Below, in pieces: positions 48,084 to 58,969 of a stretch of 64,000 bases of DNA. This stretch comes from Phlebopus portentosus (taxonomy: Eukaryota > Basidiomycota > Agaricomycetes > Boletales > Boletinellaceae): assembly GCA_037892935.1 (NCBI GenBank), contig JAYXKI010000004.1, positions 620,001 to 684,000 on the forward strand, given 5' to 3'. The stretch's first letter is position 1. Every line of letters starts with the position of its first letter. A program made the translations under genes and the position numbers. The notes beneath the pieces are model-generated. The model saw only the letters and a program-made list of their open reading frames with translations, did not search any database and had not been told where the DNA came from.

Positions 48084-49059
48084 ATGAAATTCTCTCTTCA
48101 CGTCGCTGCTAGACTTGTTCTCGGTACTGGTTTAGCGCTTGCGACCCCGATCAAGCGCGCTACGAACTCATCGTCTGTTAGCTCAACGCAGATCCTCCAA
48201 TTTGCATTGACGCTCGAACACCTGGAGAACACTTTTTACACCGAAGCCCTTGCAAAATTCGATGAACCCGCTTTCGAAAAAGCAGGGTATGCGCCATGGG
48301 TTCGCGGACGTTTCGAGGAAATAGCGGAACATGAGGCGTCGCATGTAGCGCTTCTCACACAGACGCTCGGAAATAACTCCGTTGCTCCTTGTAACTACTC
48401 CTTGTATGTCTCATGCTGTGTTTGTTCCAAACGAGGTACTCACATAGGTTTTATCTAGCCCTTTCAGTGACCCGAAGTCCTTCGCGACACTTTCGAACAT
48501 GCTGGAGAGCGTCGGAAACGGCGCATACATCGCTGGCTCACAATACCTGGTGAATGATACCGCGTCCCTTAGAGCCGCGGGTGCCATTCTATCTATGGAA
48601 GCTCGGCATGCATCATGGGTGAAGTCGTCAGTCCTGCTTAGCCAGCCGTGGTCCAGCTCATACGACACTCCGCTCGACGGGAACCTTGTCTACTCCTTGG
48701 CGTCCACCTTCATTATCCAATGTCCCGCATCAAACCCTCCTTTGCCGTTCAAGCCGTTTCCGAGCCTAAATGTCTCAGCCGCAGATGCGAATGACAGCAT
48801 GCCCATGCCTGGCCAGACGGTCAACCTTACTTACGTACATTCAACCATTTCCGGCAACAGGCAATACCTTGCGTTCTTGCACGGATTGAACACGACATTT
48901 ACGAACATCACCAACTATCAGGCAATCATTCCCCCAGAGTTGCAGGGCCTCGTTTTTGCGGTTGTTACGTCCGATAATACCACTGTTTCGGATAGCACGA
49001 TTGTCGCTGGGCCCGCGCCGTTAACGTTCGACTTTGACGCGAATGTACCCAATTACTAA
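48084..49059 (+). CDS. Secreted ferritin-like (Rds1/desiccation-related type) protein, 306 aa
   Basis: Two exons, 48084-48403 and 48459-49059, sum to 921 nt. A signal peptide is visible (KFSLHVAARLVLGTGLALA). A four-helix ferritin-like domain follows: ILQFALTLEHLENTFYTEAL with Glu, then EEIAEHEASHVALLT (E and H), and after the intron SVGNGAYIAGSQYLV and SMEARHASWVK (E, H), the positions that would bind a di-metal centre. The C-terminal half is beta-rich with several N-glycosylation sites (NVS, NLT, NTT, NIT). Related proteins respond to stress and starvation in fungi. Extracellular or wall location is inferred from the signal peptide. Confidence 0.88.
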
Positions 49060-49686
49060 CTACTCTATCTCAATCCATGAGTCATTTATCATTATCTCTG
49101 TATTTTTGGAACCAATTGCATCTTCTTTGTGATTTATCCGGATCCATGACGAAACTTATTCATTCAGACGATCTAATTGAATTGAAGACTTTTCCTGCCA
49201 AGAGAATGTTGAAAACTATTTCGCTCCGATCATTGCCTCGGTTTGGGAGTGTGAACTCCCGCTGGAAACGTCGGAGCGCCATAGAAACACGAGTTCTAGA
49301 ACGGCGGAACGGAATAGTAGCATTATAGGTGCGCTGAGAACGCAGATAATGAGGAGAGAAGCACACCGCGGTGTCTCGGCGAAATACTCTCCTTTCCCAC
49401 ATTCTACATCCGCTGTATCTACGCTTCTCGTGTAAGCATCAGTTGTTGAGATTCCCTTTATTCTTTATCTCGCTTTGCTATCATCAAGTCCGCGGTTGGT
49501 TATCATGACTGCGTGGAGCCGGCGAGGACATCAATATGTAAATAAGGAACGCCGCTTCGCTCTCCCGACGGATTGCGACCAGTTCGTCGAGAGGCATATA
49601 AAGTGTCTTCTGGAAGTTAGGTCCTGCAAACTACACCAACTACCAAAAACCTCACCACTCTCAAACGACCAGTCAGTTGCGCAATA
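49060..49686. other. Intergenic with TATA-like site
   Basis: No supported gene. CATATAAAG at about 49596-49604 lies roughly 85 nt upstream of the dehydrogenase ATG and is a reasonable TATA box. Confidence 0.45.
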
Positions 49687-51102
49687 ATGGGTTCAATCGA
49701 GTATGTTGTATCTTCCTGTCTCTGCGATTAACCCACAGTCTAAAGAGTGCTCTGCGGTAGGGGAATGCACAAGATCGTCGTCTCGCGGGACTTGGGACCA
49801 CAAGTCATGCCTGTTCTTCAGGAGCGAAAGGAGTTCCACGTAGGTCGAGCTAGCTAAGTCTGGAGTCGGTATGTTGACTAGCGAATGTAGCTTGTTGTCT
49901 GCCCAGACGATGTCAAAGACAGACAGGGGTGGTTGAAGGAGCACGTTCCAGGCGCTGAAGGATTACTATGCATGCTCTCGGACAAGGTTAGCACTCGAGA
50001 GCTAAAGACTATTCCCTTCTAACTCGTCTTCCTTTCAGATAACAGAAGATATACTCGAAGCAGGCGAGTCTGTTCACACGGATTATCTGATGTTGGCTGA
50101 CTGTCGAGAAATCCAATAGCGGGTCCTACGCTGAAAGTCGTCTCAACGATGTCCGTCGGATACGGTGTGTTCGCTGACTTCTTGCTAATAAATAAGAAAC
50201 TGAACAGTAGCACCGTAGAGCACGTCCATCTTCCTACCCTCAAGAAAAACAATGTCCGACTGGGCTATACCCCTGATATCTTGACAAACGCGGTCGCCGA
50301 CCTTGCTCTCATGCTTGCCCTCATGGCTTCCCGAAACGCCAAGTACGCGATGCAAGTCGTGCACGACGGCCAGGCAAGTATTCTCCTTCCGATCACTCAG
50401 AAACATGTAATCATGCATCTTGCGTAGTGGCCAAATTGCCCATGGACGCCCTTCGGCTTCTGCGGACCCCAGATCAGCACAATCCCAAACGAGATTTCAC
50501 CAGAAAAATTCTCTCCAGGAAAAACGGTTGGGTTCTTCGGCTTTGGCCGCATCGCGCATGCAACCCTCGCGCGCCTTATTCCTTTTGGCATCCGCAACTT
50601 CATCTACACAAGCAACTCAAGCCCCACTCCCGAGTCTGCAGAGCGTGACGCCAAGCTCGCTGCCTCGCATGGCTTGCCCGCCGACGCGATTAAGCGCGTC
50701 TCGGTAGAGGAGCTCGCCTCGGAGTCTGACGTACTTTTCATCCTCGCCCCGGGCGGCCCAACCACCTACCACGCTATCGACGCTACATTCCTCTCACGCA
50801 TGAAGCCGACCTCTGTGCTCGTGAACCCCGGCCGCGGCACCATCGTTGACTCGGACGCGCTCGCCGAGGCGCTTCGCGAAGGCAAAATCTGGGGTGCAGG
50901 CCTCGATGTTGTCGAGGGCGAACCAAATATCCCCGCGGATCACCCTCTAGTGCGGGAGCCACGCTGCGTCGTGATTCCTCACATCGCTTCTGCGACGACC
51001 GAAACGCGAATCGGTATCGGCAGACTTGCGGCGTACAACGCCATTGGCGGTGTCCTTGGGGAGGAGATGCCCTCAGAACTCCACCTTTCTGGACGCGCAT
51101 AG
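49687..51102 (+). CDS. D-isomer 2-hydroxyacid dehydrogenase, glyoxylate/hydroxypyruvate reductase type, 362 aa
   Basis: NAD(P)H-dependent reduction of glyoxylate or hydroxypyruvate (family knowledge). Seven exons: 49687-49700, 49761-49839, 49891-49986, 50039-50063, 50120-50164, 50219-50373 and 50428-51102, summing to 1089 nt. Features: KIVVSRDLGPQVMPVL, STMSVGYEHVHLPTLKK, the nucleotide-binding GFFGFGRIA, NPGRGTIVD with the substrate Arg, VEGEP with the catalytic Glu, and VIPHIAS with the catalytic His. A start at 49765 (MHKIVV) is an alternative if the first small exon is wrong. Two introns have GC donors (CAG|GCGAGT at 50064 and CAG|GCAAGT at 50374); using nearby GT instead breaks the frame. 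Confidence 0.9.
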
Positions 51103-51554
51103 TCCGGCTTAGACCACCCGTCAGTTGTTCGTAGATCCATGCAGGAAATGGACTTTTAGGTTTTGTCGCATCAGATAGCTTTTTGTAATCAAGCAACTGT
51201 TCCTCAAGCTCCAGAAAACTGTATAAGTAAATAGTAAATCATTCGTGAATCTGTCCAGGCATACAGCGATAGAGTCAGCGATCACAGCGTAAGAGTAGTC
51301 AGTCACGGAAGAATTGTAAAGAACATAGTGGAGCAGGTATCTTTGGGAAGAACTCGGGCAATCGTAGCAGAAGTACAATGGCAGAGAAAGGAACAGGTCT
51401 GTCGAAATAAAGTACAGTGAAAACGAACTGCGAACAAAATTGTGATCCACCAATTAGTCATGGGGAACGTCGTCGCGAATGCGTATTCGGCAGATTCACA
51501 GATAGATTGTATGCTCAGTTTCCCAAGCACCAATCAGACGAGCTCGTGCGTCAT
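51103..51554. other. Intergenic between convergent genes
   Basis: 3' flanks of the dehydrogenase (+) and POLD4 (-). No gene recognised. Confidence 0.5.
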
Positions 51555-52394
51555 TTAAATGTCGTCATAGAATACGCATTGCTTGAATTCATCTTCTGCC
51601 AGGCCTTGCTTGCTCAAAAGAATTTCGCGCACCTTACACAGACACGTCACTGAATACATCGGATAATGACCAAACAGTCACTTACCTCGGGAGGTGGGTT
51701 CAGACCAAGAGCATGAGCACGTTCCCAACGCTGAAGACGCGTCATCCCAATACATGGACCATATTCATAAGATCTAGCAGAGTCTGAGTCTCTAGGTCCC
51801 TAATGCAATGTATTCAAACTTACGTGTCAAAGACTCGCAAAATATGATGAATCTTGGTCTGTTTCTCTGCATGAACTGAGAGAACATGTTAGCAAGAAGA
51901 GTTGGACGTCCGAGTCGATACGCACCGGGGGGAATGTCGCCCATGCGCGTCCTTGTCTGGTTGTAGAGCCTTTGAATCCGGGGGTTCTTCTCCAAAACTT
52001 TGAGGTCTACTTGTTCTTCCTCATCAGACGATGTATCAGAATCATTAGTTGCTGCTTTCCGCACGGCGCCTGCTGCTTTATAGACGTTTTTCGGTTGTCC
52101 ATTTGCCGTCTTGCGACGCTTCGAGCTGCGCTGCTCGACAGTTGGGGTGACCAGTACGATGTCGTCATCGGTATTTGAATCCGTAGACGACGCATTTACG
52201 GTGCTGCTGATGCTTGCAGTTCGCGAGCTTGGTTCTCTCTTCTCGCCTCCATGTGGCTTGACTGATGATACAGGCGGGCTCGCCTTGAGCGTATTTGCCT
52301 TGCCAGCCGCGGTTGAACCGCGTTTCGCTGATGCGAAAGACAGTGTTCCTTGTTTCAGTACTGGACCTAAGGACGACTTGCTCTTTGGTGCCAT
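51555..52394 (-). CDS. POLD4: DNA polymerase delta subunit 4, 228 aa
   Basis: The small accessory subunit of replicative DNA polymerase delta (Cdm1 in fission yeast). Four exons: 51926-52394, 51824-51875, 51686-51773 and 51555-51632, sum 687 nt. The conserved C-terminus is ILRVFDTSYEYGPCIGMTR followed by LQRWERAHALGLNPPPEV and REIL. The N-terminus has LKQGTLSFASAKR, a PIP-box-like motif expected to bind PCNA. The middle is Ser-rich and acidic. The start chosen is ATG 52394 (MAPKSKSS), which places the PIP box at the N-terminus; the open frame upstream to 52577 is unlikely to be coding. Confidence 0.88.
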
Positions 52395-53500
52395 GGCTCT
52401 TGAAGGATTGTTGCGCCGCAGCAAAGAATTCCGATTCTGACTGGTGGAATTGTTCAGAAGACTGTGGTTCAATCCGAGGAGGCAGGTAAGACTCGCCTCG
52501 GAGGTCCAAGTTCCAAGTTCAACTTGACTGCACATTGGGAAATGTATTCTCACAATCCCAGAGTCACCTGATTTCAACGTCGATCAATTTCGACTATCTC
52601 AATTAGAACTTAGAACTTATATATAGAAGGTAGTCGCGTGCATTACGTTTTGCGTGTCGCACTTAACCAAAGGATGGCGTCTGCATATAATCAATTCAGC
52701 GTGTTTCAGAGCTGAAACCATCTATTGATTCAATTACTGGCGAGAACAAAGGGATTTCGGCGAATCTAAACGACAGATATTTGCCGTGATTGTCCATTTC
52801 CGAAAGTGGAAATGGTCAAGAAATAGGCGCTGCCTAAATCGGCAAAGCGGCTCACATTATGACAGCAGCGAATCTCATTTGTTTCCCTTTGTCTACCTGG
52901 CAGACAGCCGCCGCCGTACCCTGCGCATGGAAAGCAGCGCTAAAGTAGCGACAACAGGTGTGCATCCAATGAACGGAAATCAATAAAAGGCCGAATCACA
53001 CGGGCCGGCATCTTCGGAATGTTTCTACGAGTACTGCTTTCTTAAGTATCATGATGGGGTGAGCTACCATTTTCAGTACGCCCCGCCGGGCCTAGTGCAA
53101 TTGGCTTCTTCTTGCTCAATTCACACCTGGCTCATAGACGCCCAGCTCTTGTTCTTTCACTATCACCATCCCTGCTGTTCCGCAGTCAACTCGCCTTAGT
53201 ACAAAACCTACTCCCCAGTCAGCTGCAACCGTGTGATAGCGAGAATTTCTATAGTTTGACGAAGAAGTGAAGCGCCATGCCGACCCAGTAAGTGGCTGCA
53301 TACCTCTACCTCGCCGCAGCCAACACTCAAGGTCCTGTCTTCATGTGCGATGCAGAGAAGTGTTCGTCCTCATACCGGTTCCCAGGATCATGAAGACGAA
53401 GCAAACTGGGCGCAACTCACCAGGTCCAAGGTAGGCTTACGCCCTCTATATAGTGCAGCAGAATATTCATTGCTGTCGCTCTACATGTAGGAGAGGAAAC
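52395..53500. other. Intergenic between divergent genes
   Basis: About 1.1 kb carrying both promoters. Frames present are short and not protein-like. Confidence 0.45.
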
Positions 53501-54921
53501 ATGGATGAAGTGGCCGCTGATGCTAAGAAGCCGAGAATCGGTAAGCGTCGTCGAGCGCCGTCCCCATCTACCAATGCTCGAAATACGCGCCAAAAGGCGC
53601 CTATAACGTTAGTGATGCCTTATTCGATGTACACCTACCTGACATGTTGAGCTAATTCCTCGTTTGTGCCTCTAGGTCAAATGTCAAGAAGGAAGATCTC
53701 CAAGATTCTATTGTGGTGGCAAGAACGTCGGTAACAAATCAACCGGGTCGAAGATATATTTCAAATGAACTCTCAAACAGTGTTCCGTCTCGGAAAGGCC
53801 AGGCCATTTCACGTGAGGAATACCTCCGGGCAGATCCTTACGCAGATGTGCAGAGCCCTACGTTGATAGTTTGCCGTTTGTGCGGAACAAAGATCAAACT
53901 TTCCAGCAAAAGCACCTACGGGCCTAATCTCTGGAATAGGCATATCAAGCGCTGTAGAACGAACGCTGATGAAGAGATCGCGCCGAAAGGGAATATTTCT
54001 GCTGCGGATACGTCGGAAGAGAAAGGTTCGAGTCCGCGAAAGCGGTTACGAGTATCACCTGGGTCCTCGCCCCTCAAACTCAGAATTTCGCGCAAAACCC
54101 GTAGTCAAGATGCTGTTCTTCCGGAAAAGGAAATCGAAGTCATATCCAACATGAACGCATCTCTTTCGGCCACAGAGCAAGTCACAGATTCCGACTCGAA
54201 GATGTTACCTGCAGATGGTGTCGTGCAGTCGTCTGTACACCAGAATTCCTCCTTCGAGCGGCCACTTGTGAGCCGCGACAGTGCCATGATGCCATCTGAC
54301 TCGCACGAAGAATCATCGGCAATCACCATACAGTCGCCTTCTGACACGAAATTAGAAGAAGTTCAAAGTAGTCTCCTTGACCACGATAAGGAGATGTCAG
54401 AACCCGAACTCCAGTGGACAGACGGTCTTCTAACGACTTCACCTCAAGAAACCGTCTTTGAAGAAAATTTACACTCCTGCGGAAGTGCTATGCAAAAGGA
54501 CGTCGCAGGAGGCGGCTCCGCGGTCAAGTCAGATGGCAGAGCTGCATCCATCGGTCCCGCTAAAGGCCGGTGTGGTATTCCAAAGCAAGATCGGGAGGAG
54601 GAAATGCAGTCTGACGGAGTCAAAGGGCTAGAATCATCTCCCTCGGCTGCGGATACGGAAGATGGCCCACTAACTCCTCAGTCCTCCCAGTTTACTGCGC
54701 GTTCCTCTTCTCCACCCCCTCCTCCGGACGCGGAGCTAGATCTCGATTTAGAATACCCTGAATGGGAACCACCGTCAATTGTAAGCACTTTTGAAGAGGA
54801 ACTACGCAAGGCTGGGATATTCTTGGACAACGTCATTGGCTACCATAACATAGTCGGGAACGAGGTGAAGCCTCTACCTCACGAAGCATCGGAGGCACTC
54901 CCTCGCATGGTCGCGATCTAA
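53501..54921 (+). CDS. Hypothetical nuclear protein with a C2HC/BED-like zinc finger, 450 aa
   Basis: Two exons, 53501-53607 and 53676-54921, sum to 1353 nt. The N-terminus is basic with KKPRIGKRRR, a likely nuclear localisation signal. A single zinc-finger-like motif CRLCGTKIKLSS...LWNRHIKRC (C-x2-C, H-x3-C) lies near residues 105-140. The rest is Ser/Glu-rich and probably disordered, with a conserved-looking C-terminal segment (DLDLEYPEWEPPSIVSTFEE). Could be a DNA-binding regulator; no specific family assigned. Confidence 0.65.
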
Positions 54922-55476
54922 GGGCGTCTGGCTGGCATTGATGACGGTCATTCGAAAATTACGACGATCCGCAGCTAGCGTCCACATATCGGCCTTTTCC
55001 CGTTCCAATCCCAGCACATTGATAGCCCATACTCGATATATGACCATCCTTAATCCCTTCATTGATCCACGGTCGTCACCGATTGTAATGTTCCACCCCT
55101 CCATTCATATTTTAGTGTTTATTATTCCACGTAACGGCTGACCGGCTATGTGAATTGCTATCGACTTGTTATCATGTAACTCTATGGATAAGAAGTGTAT
55201 CAGATATACTTCATGTAATGTATACTTGTGCCGCTGAATTTACTACTAGTGTACTTCTATTGTTCACATCACGTTTTGGGAGGGATCTAAAAGTAAGACT
55301 CAAGAGCTCCCATATATGGGGCGCGTTGATCTTCGTCGATCTCTAGAGTTCCCCTGTTCGCGTGGCTTGTCCCTAATCCGCCATCATCTCCCTCACTGCG
55401 CAGTACGACAAGTCTGGTTGCTTGGGGTGCAATATGCGTCTATTTTACTAGCTCTATGCTAGTAATTCTTCAAAAT
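54922..55476. other. Intergenic
   Basis: 3' flank of the zinc-finger gene and promoter of the F-box gene. No gene recognised. Confidence 0.45.
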
Positions 55477-57545
55477 GTTCTCAAATCTGGACATTGATGT
55501 TCTACTTCATATCTTTACTTGGCTGCATGCTACAGACATCTTGTCCTTGAGGAAGGCGAGTAAAATACCCTAATACAGTTCGCTCTGTACTGATTATCTT
55601 CCTCTATAGACCTCAAGGCGTTTTAATGAAATTACGCGACTGCGGATAGTCTGGCACAATGCGATGACGAACCTCCTTGCTGACAACTTACCTCTCGCAA
55701 GCGTACCTCTTGGCGCGAATGCTACTTACCCGAATTTCCATATGCATGGAGTACATATAGACTTCTCATCGCTCTCGGCTGAGGAACTTGAGGCGGTAGT
55801 CCTCTCTACATGTCGTCAGGCCTCGAGGTGGGAACAAAGGAAACCTCTCAGGACTCGTACTTGCCTGCTGCAAGCGCACGTCGGACGAGTGTTCGTGTTG
55901 CGTTTCCTCAGGCTACAGTCAAGTTTATTGGCGGATCAGGATGCGGGATTGTCTCCGACGGTCGATATCTCTTGTCATTTGGGCACACAGCCGCCCCTAC
56001 GCTTTGTATGCAGGTGTGGGACTTGGACGCAGAAGGAGTGAGTGGACCTGAGGACGAGCAGCGGTTTGGAGGGCGGTCCATCGCAGAATGGAGTGTGAAC
56101 GGTCGTGTGATTGGACTCGCTGTTGACGAAGGAAATGGGCTTTATGAGTTTGCTTTGGAGAACGACATAACCAACAACGTCGTAGGATCTCTGATCGCTC
56201 TCTCTGCGAGAGATTTTGATGTGTATGTGCCAAACTTCTGCTTCTCATATGTCGGTTATTCATCAATTCATGTCGCTATTTAAGACCCGGAGCAGTTGTC
56301 TTCGCCTTTCGAATACTTCTCTTCGCCGCGGCAACTCCTTCTGGCGGCCGCCTCGCAGTGCTGAAGTCTTTCTCGCTTCGCGGACCTCTAAACGTACGCG
56401 CCATGCATGGCAGACTCATGGCTGTCCAAGTTCGTGCAGAAAGTGAAGGGCAGGTGTTCGGACACGGTGTTTTGAAGGTGTTCGACTGGCTCAGAAGCAC
56501 CGAAATCTATGTCCAAGCTCCGGACGAGCCAATCGCATTTGAGACGGGTATCTCCAATTCTGGGAAAGAGTTTGCCGTGAAGCTGGAACCCTCTGTGCAT
56601 GGCATGGTAAATCATAAATGCGCGACCCCATAAACTCTTCAGTGTGAACTGATTTGAATTGTGTTGGTGTTCTTTTAGAACCGTGCCGTGCTTCGTGTGC
56701 AATTCGTGCACGACTGGGTTCTCGTTTTCCGCGAATCGGTGTTGGAATTGTACTTCCTTCCGCCTTCCTTGATCACCGACGCGCCCCACACAATCTACCC
56801 AAACGCATTCCACAAATGGAATTTCCAGATTAATACCCTCACTATTACCGAGCGAGTATCTTGGGTGCACGATCGCATGGCAAAACACTGCCGATTATGT
56901 GACTCGCGAGGCTCCGTTTTCGCTCCTGCCGAAGTCGCAGGCGAAATCGGACGAGTAAATATCACTTGTGCTTGTCGCTACCGTCCACTCTCCATTGTCG
57001 CGCGATTTGACAGTTATTATCCCTGGCCAGTCAACTTACTGCACCACTTCGTGCTTCACGTCTCTCCTCATCGCTTCAATACGCTCGACTCACTGATTCC
57101 CGAAGTGCCGTACATGCTCCCTCCGCAGCTGACGCAGACCATACCATCCGTTGTGCGTCTGTTCGGCCATTCTGTGCTCGTTCTAGGCCGGTATGGGACT
57201 CTGGTGTGGACGGATAGCGAAGCGAACAACAGTGAGGAAGCTCAAGGTAGTACCCAGGCCTACTTCGCGGAAGGGACGGGCGAACGGGTTGCTGGGCGTA
57301 GACTTCGTCTTCCGCCGTCTCCCGACTATACAACATCTTTGACATCTGAACCAGCTGCTCCGCAAGAACCGGATCCGGGTACCACTGAAGGATTATCATC
57401 AAGCACACCGGGACAGGGTATGCAAACCTCGGTGTTTTCAACGAGATTGACAGAGGGCTGGTATTCCGTTGCGCTGTCCGAGAGTAGAGGAAGGATTGCA
57501 ATTGGGGACGGGGAGGGTGTCATTGAGCTTTGGGATCATTTTTGA
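55477..57545 (+). CDS. F-box protein, multi-exon
   Basis: Substrate adaptor of an SCF ubiquitin ligase by family. Exon 1 (55477-55555) and exon 2 (from 55610) join as DIDVLLHIFTWLHATDILSL then RKTSRRFNEI, a typical F-box. The intron between them has donor AAG|GCGAGT (GC-AG); the nearby GT gives a stop. Later segments resemble the beta-propeller-like C-terminus common in mushroom F-box proteins (GGSGCGIVSDGRYLLSFG, VWDLDAEG, then SVVRLFGHSVLVLGRYGTL and GWYSVALSESRGRIAIGDG). Frame changes near 55850-55910 and 56285-56400 show further introns or errors that I could not settle. The last exon (from about 56679) ends ELWDHF. Confidence 0.75.
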
Positions 57546-57741
57546 CATTATACGTATCTTGACGATTAGCTATCTCTCTCTGAGTCTCGGTTTGTTTTGA
57601 ACATTGCTCTGCGATCTTGTTATTTGTGATACTTAGCTGTATTTGTGTATATGATGTACGACCTCAGAATATCTTAACAGTGAATCACGTCGGGTGGCTA
57701 TTCAACTAGCCATATACACAGTGAAAGAATGAAATGAAATT

Positions 57742-58969
57742 TTACGTGCAGCCCATGACAATCGAATCGTACGGACCGCTGTGGTCATCTGAATCTGAAA
57801 CGAAGATGTTCGGAACAGCACCAACCGTACACCTCTCATCCGTATTATCCTGTCCAGGACATGCATCCCAAGCATTAGACTCTTGGATATGTATCTCCCC
57901 ACTCGGATGGTGGAAGCCCAATCCCCGTCCCGGTAAGATCGGTATTGGATCTTTTTGGTTGTTGATTCGCGAGAGTCCTCCGCCGGAGAAGGTGACGTGC
58001 GCATCAACGTAGTCTGCGAATTCTTGGTTGCCTACTCGAGGCATGCCGTAGCCGACGGTTTTGAAGACGGTTGAGGAGGGGAGGTGGAGGCGAAGGTAGA
58101 CGGCATCCAGGAGTGCGAGGGCTGCCCCAAGAGAATGACCTGTCGTTGTCACGGATGCTCCTGAGTGATCTGCAAGCGTTGCCTGCACTGCAGCGAGAAC
58201 GTCTGGTGCAGCTCTGTAAAAAGTACATACGTCAGCCAAAGAGCGTCATCAGTCGTTCTTAAGCGAGAAATTACGGACCGAGCATGGGCCTCAGAAAAGC
58301 CATTGTGCACCTTTATGGACGTGTCAATTCCTGGGAAGAGTGTCTGGTCCAGCTCATCCTGGAAGAAATCCGCATCCACGAGGATTGATTGTCTGAATAG
58401 AAAGAAGACAAGAAGTTTCATTTCAGAATTACATCACATTCATCAATGACAGGACGCGCCGGAACCCACATGTTGTCCGCGTCTGTTCCCTGGTGACCGA
58501 CGACAACTGTGTTCAATGACGGATCGTATCCAACGTACCCTAGCAGACACACCAAAAACCAGCATAAAATTAAGAGAATCGTTGCATGCATAATGAAGCT
58601 TACAAAATTGGGTGTCACCGCCGTCTCCTCCCGACGCTGTTGTCGTAAAGCCAGAATTCGCATCGCACTTGGCTGCATCGCATCGCATCAGACAAACAAC
58701 GTCAGCATTCTCTTGCCCCTGACGCGTGGAATGAAGAGGGGCAGAGAAAGGGTCGTACCACCGCAACTCCAAGCCAGTGTCACCGACGGCTCACAGGAAG
58801 CAACAGCCGCGAAATAGGTGTAGGGCTTGAACGAAGTGACTTGGTCAGAGGATAGCGTGGTTATTTCTTCTCGTGCTTCATGATGTACATCGACTGGAAC
58901 CGGAGAGGAAAAGACGGTAACGAGGGAGCATAGCAGGACGATGAGCGAGGGAGTTTCAGCAAACGCCAT
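57742..58969 (-). CDS. Secreted class 3 lipase
   Basis: Extracellular triacylglycerol lipase or feruloyl-esterase-like alpha/beta hydrolase. The N-terminal signal peptide is ETPSLIVLLCSLVTVFSS. Exons join ASCEPSVTLAWSCG, AKCDANSGFTTTASGG, YVGYDPSLNTVVVGHQGTD (oxyanion region), VDADFFQDELDQTLFPG, VHNGFSEAHA and the catalytic part. The nucleophile elbow is TTGHSLGAALALL, the catalytic Asp is in NNQKDPIPILPG and the His in HHPSGEIHI. It ends SIVMGCT. Cys residues near both ends probably form disulphides. The exact exon ends were not all fixed. Convergent with the F-box gene, 196 bp apart. Confidence 0.88.

Noticed and set aside
49765..49839. Start of the dehydrogenase at ATG 49765
   Set aside because: Possible, but a GTATGT donor at 49701 and acceptor at 49760 add a small first exon (MGSIE) and the total then divides by three, so I preferred 49687.
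52395..52577. N-terminal extension of POLD4
   Set aside because: The frame is open, but starting at MAPKSKSS puts the PIP-box-like motif at the N-terminus as in the family; the extension looks like leader sequence.
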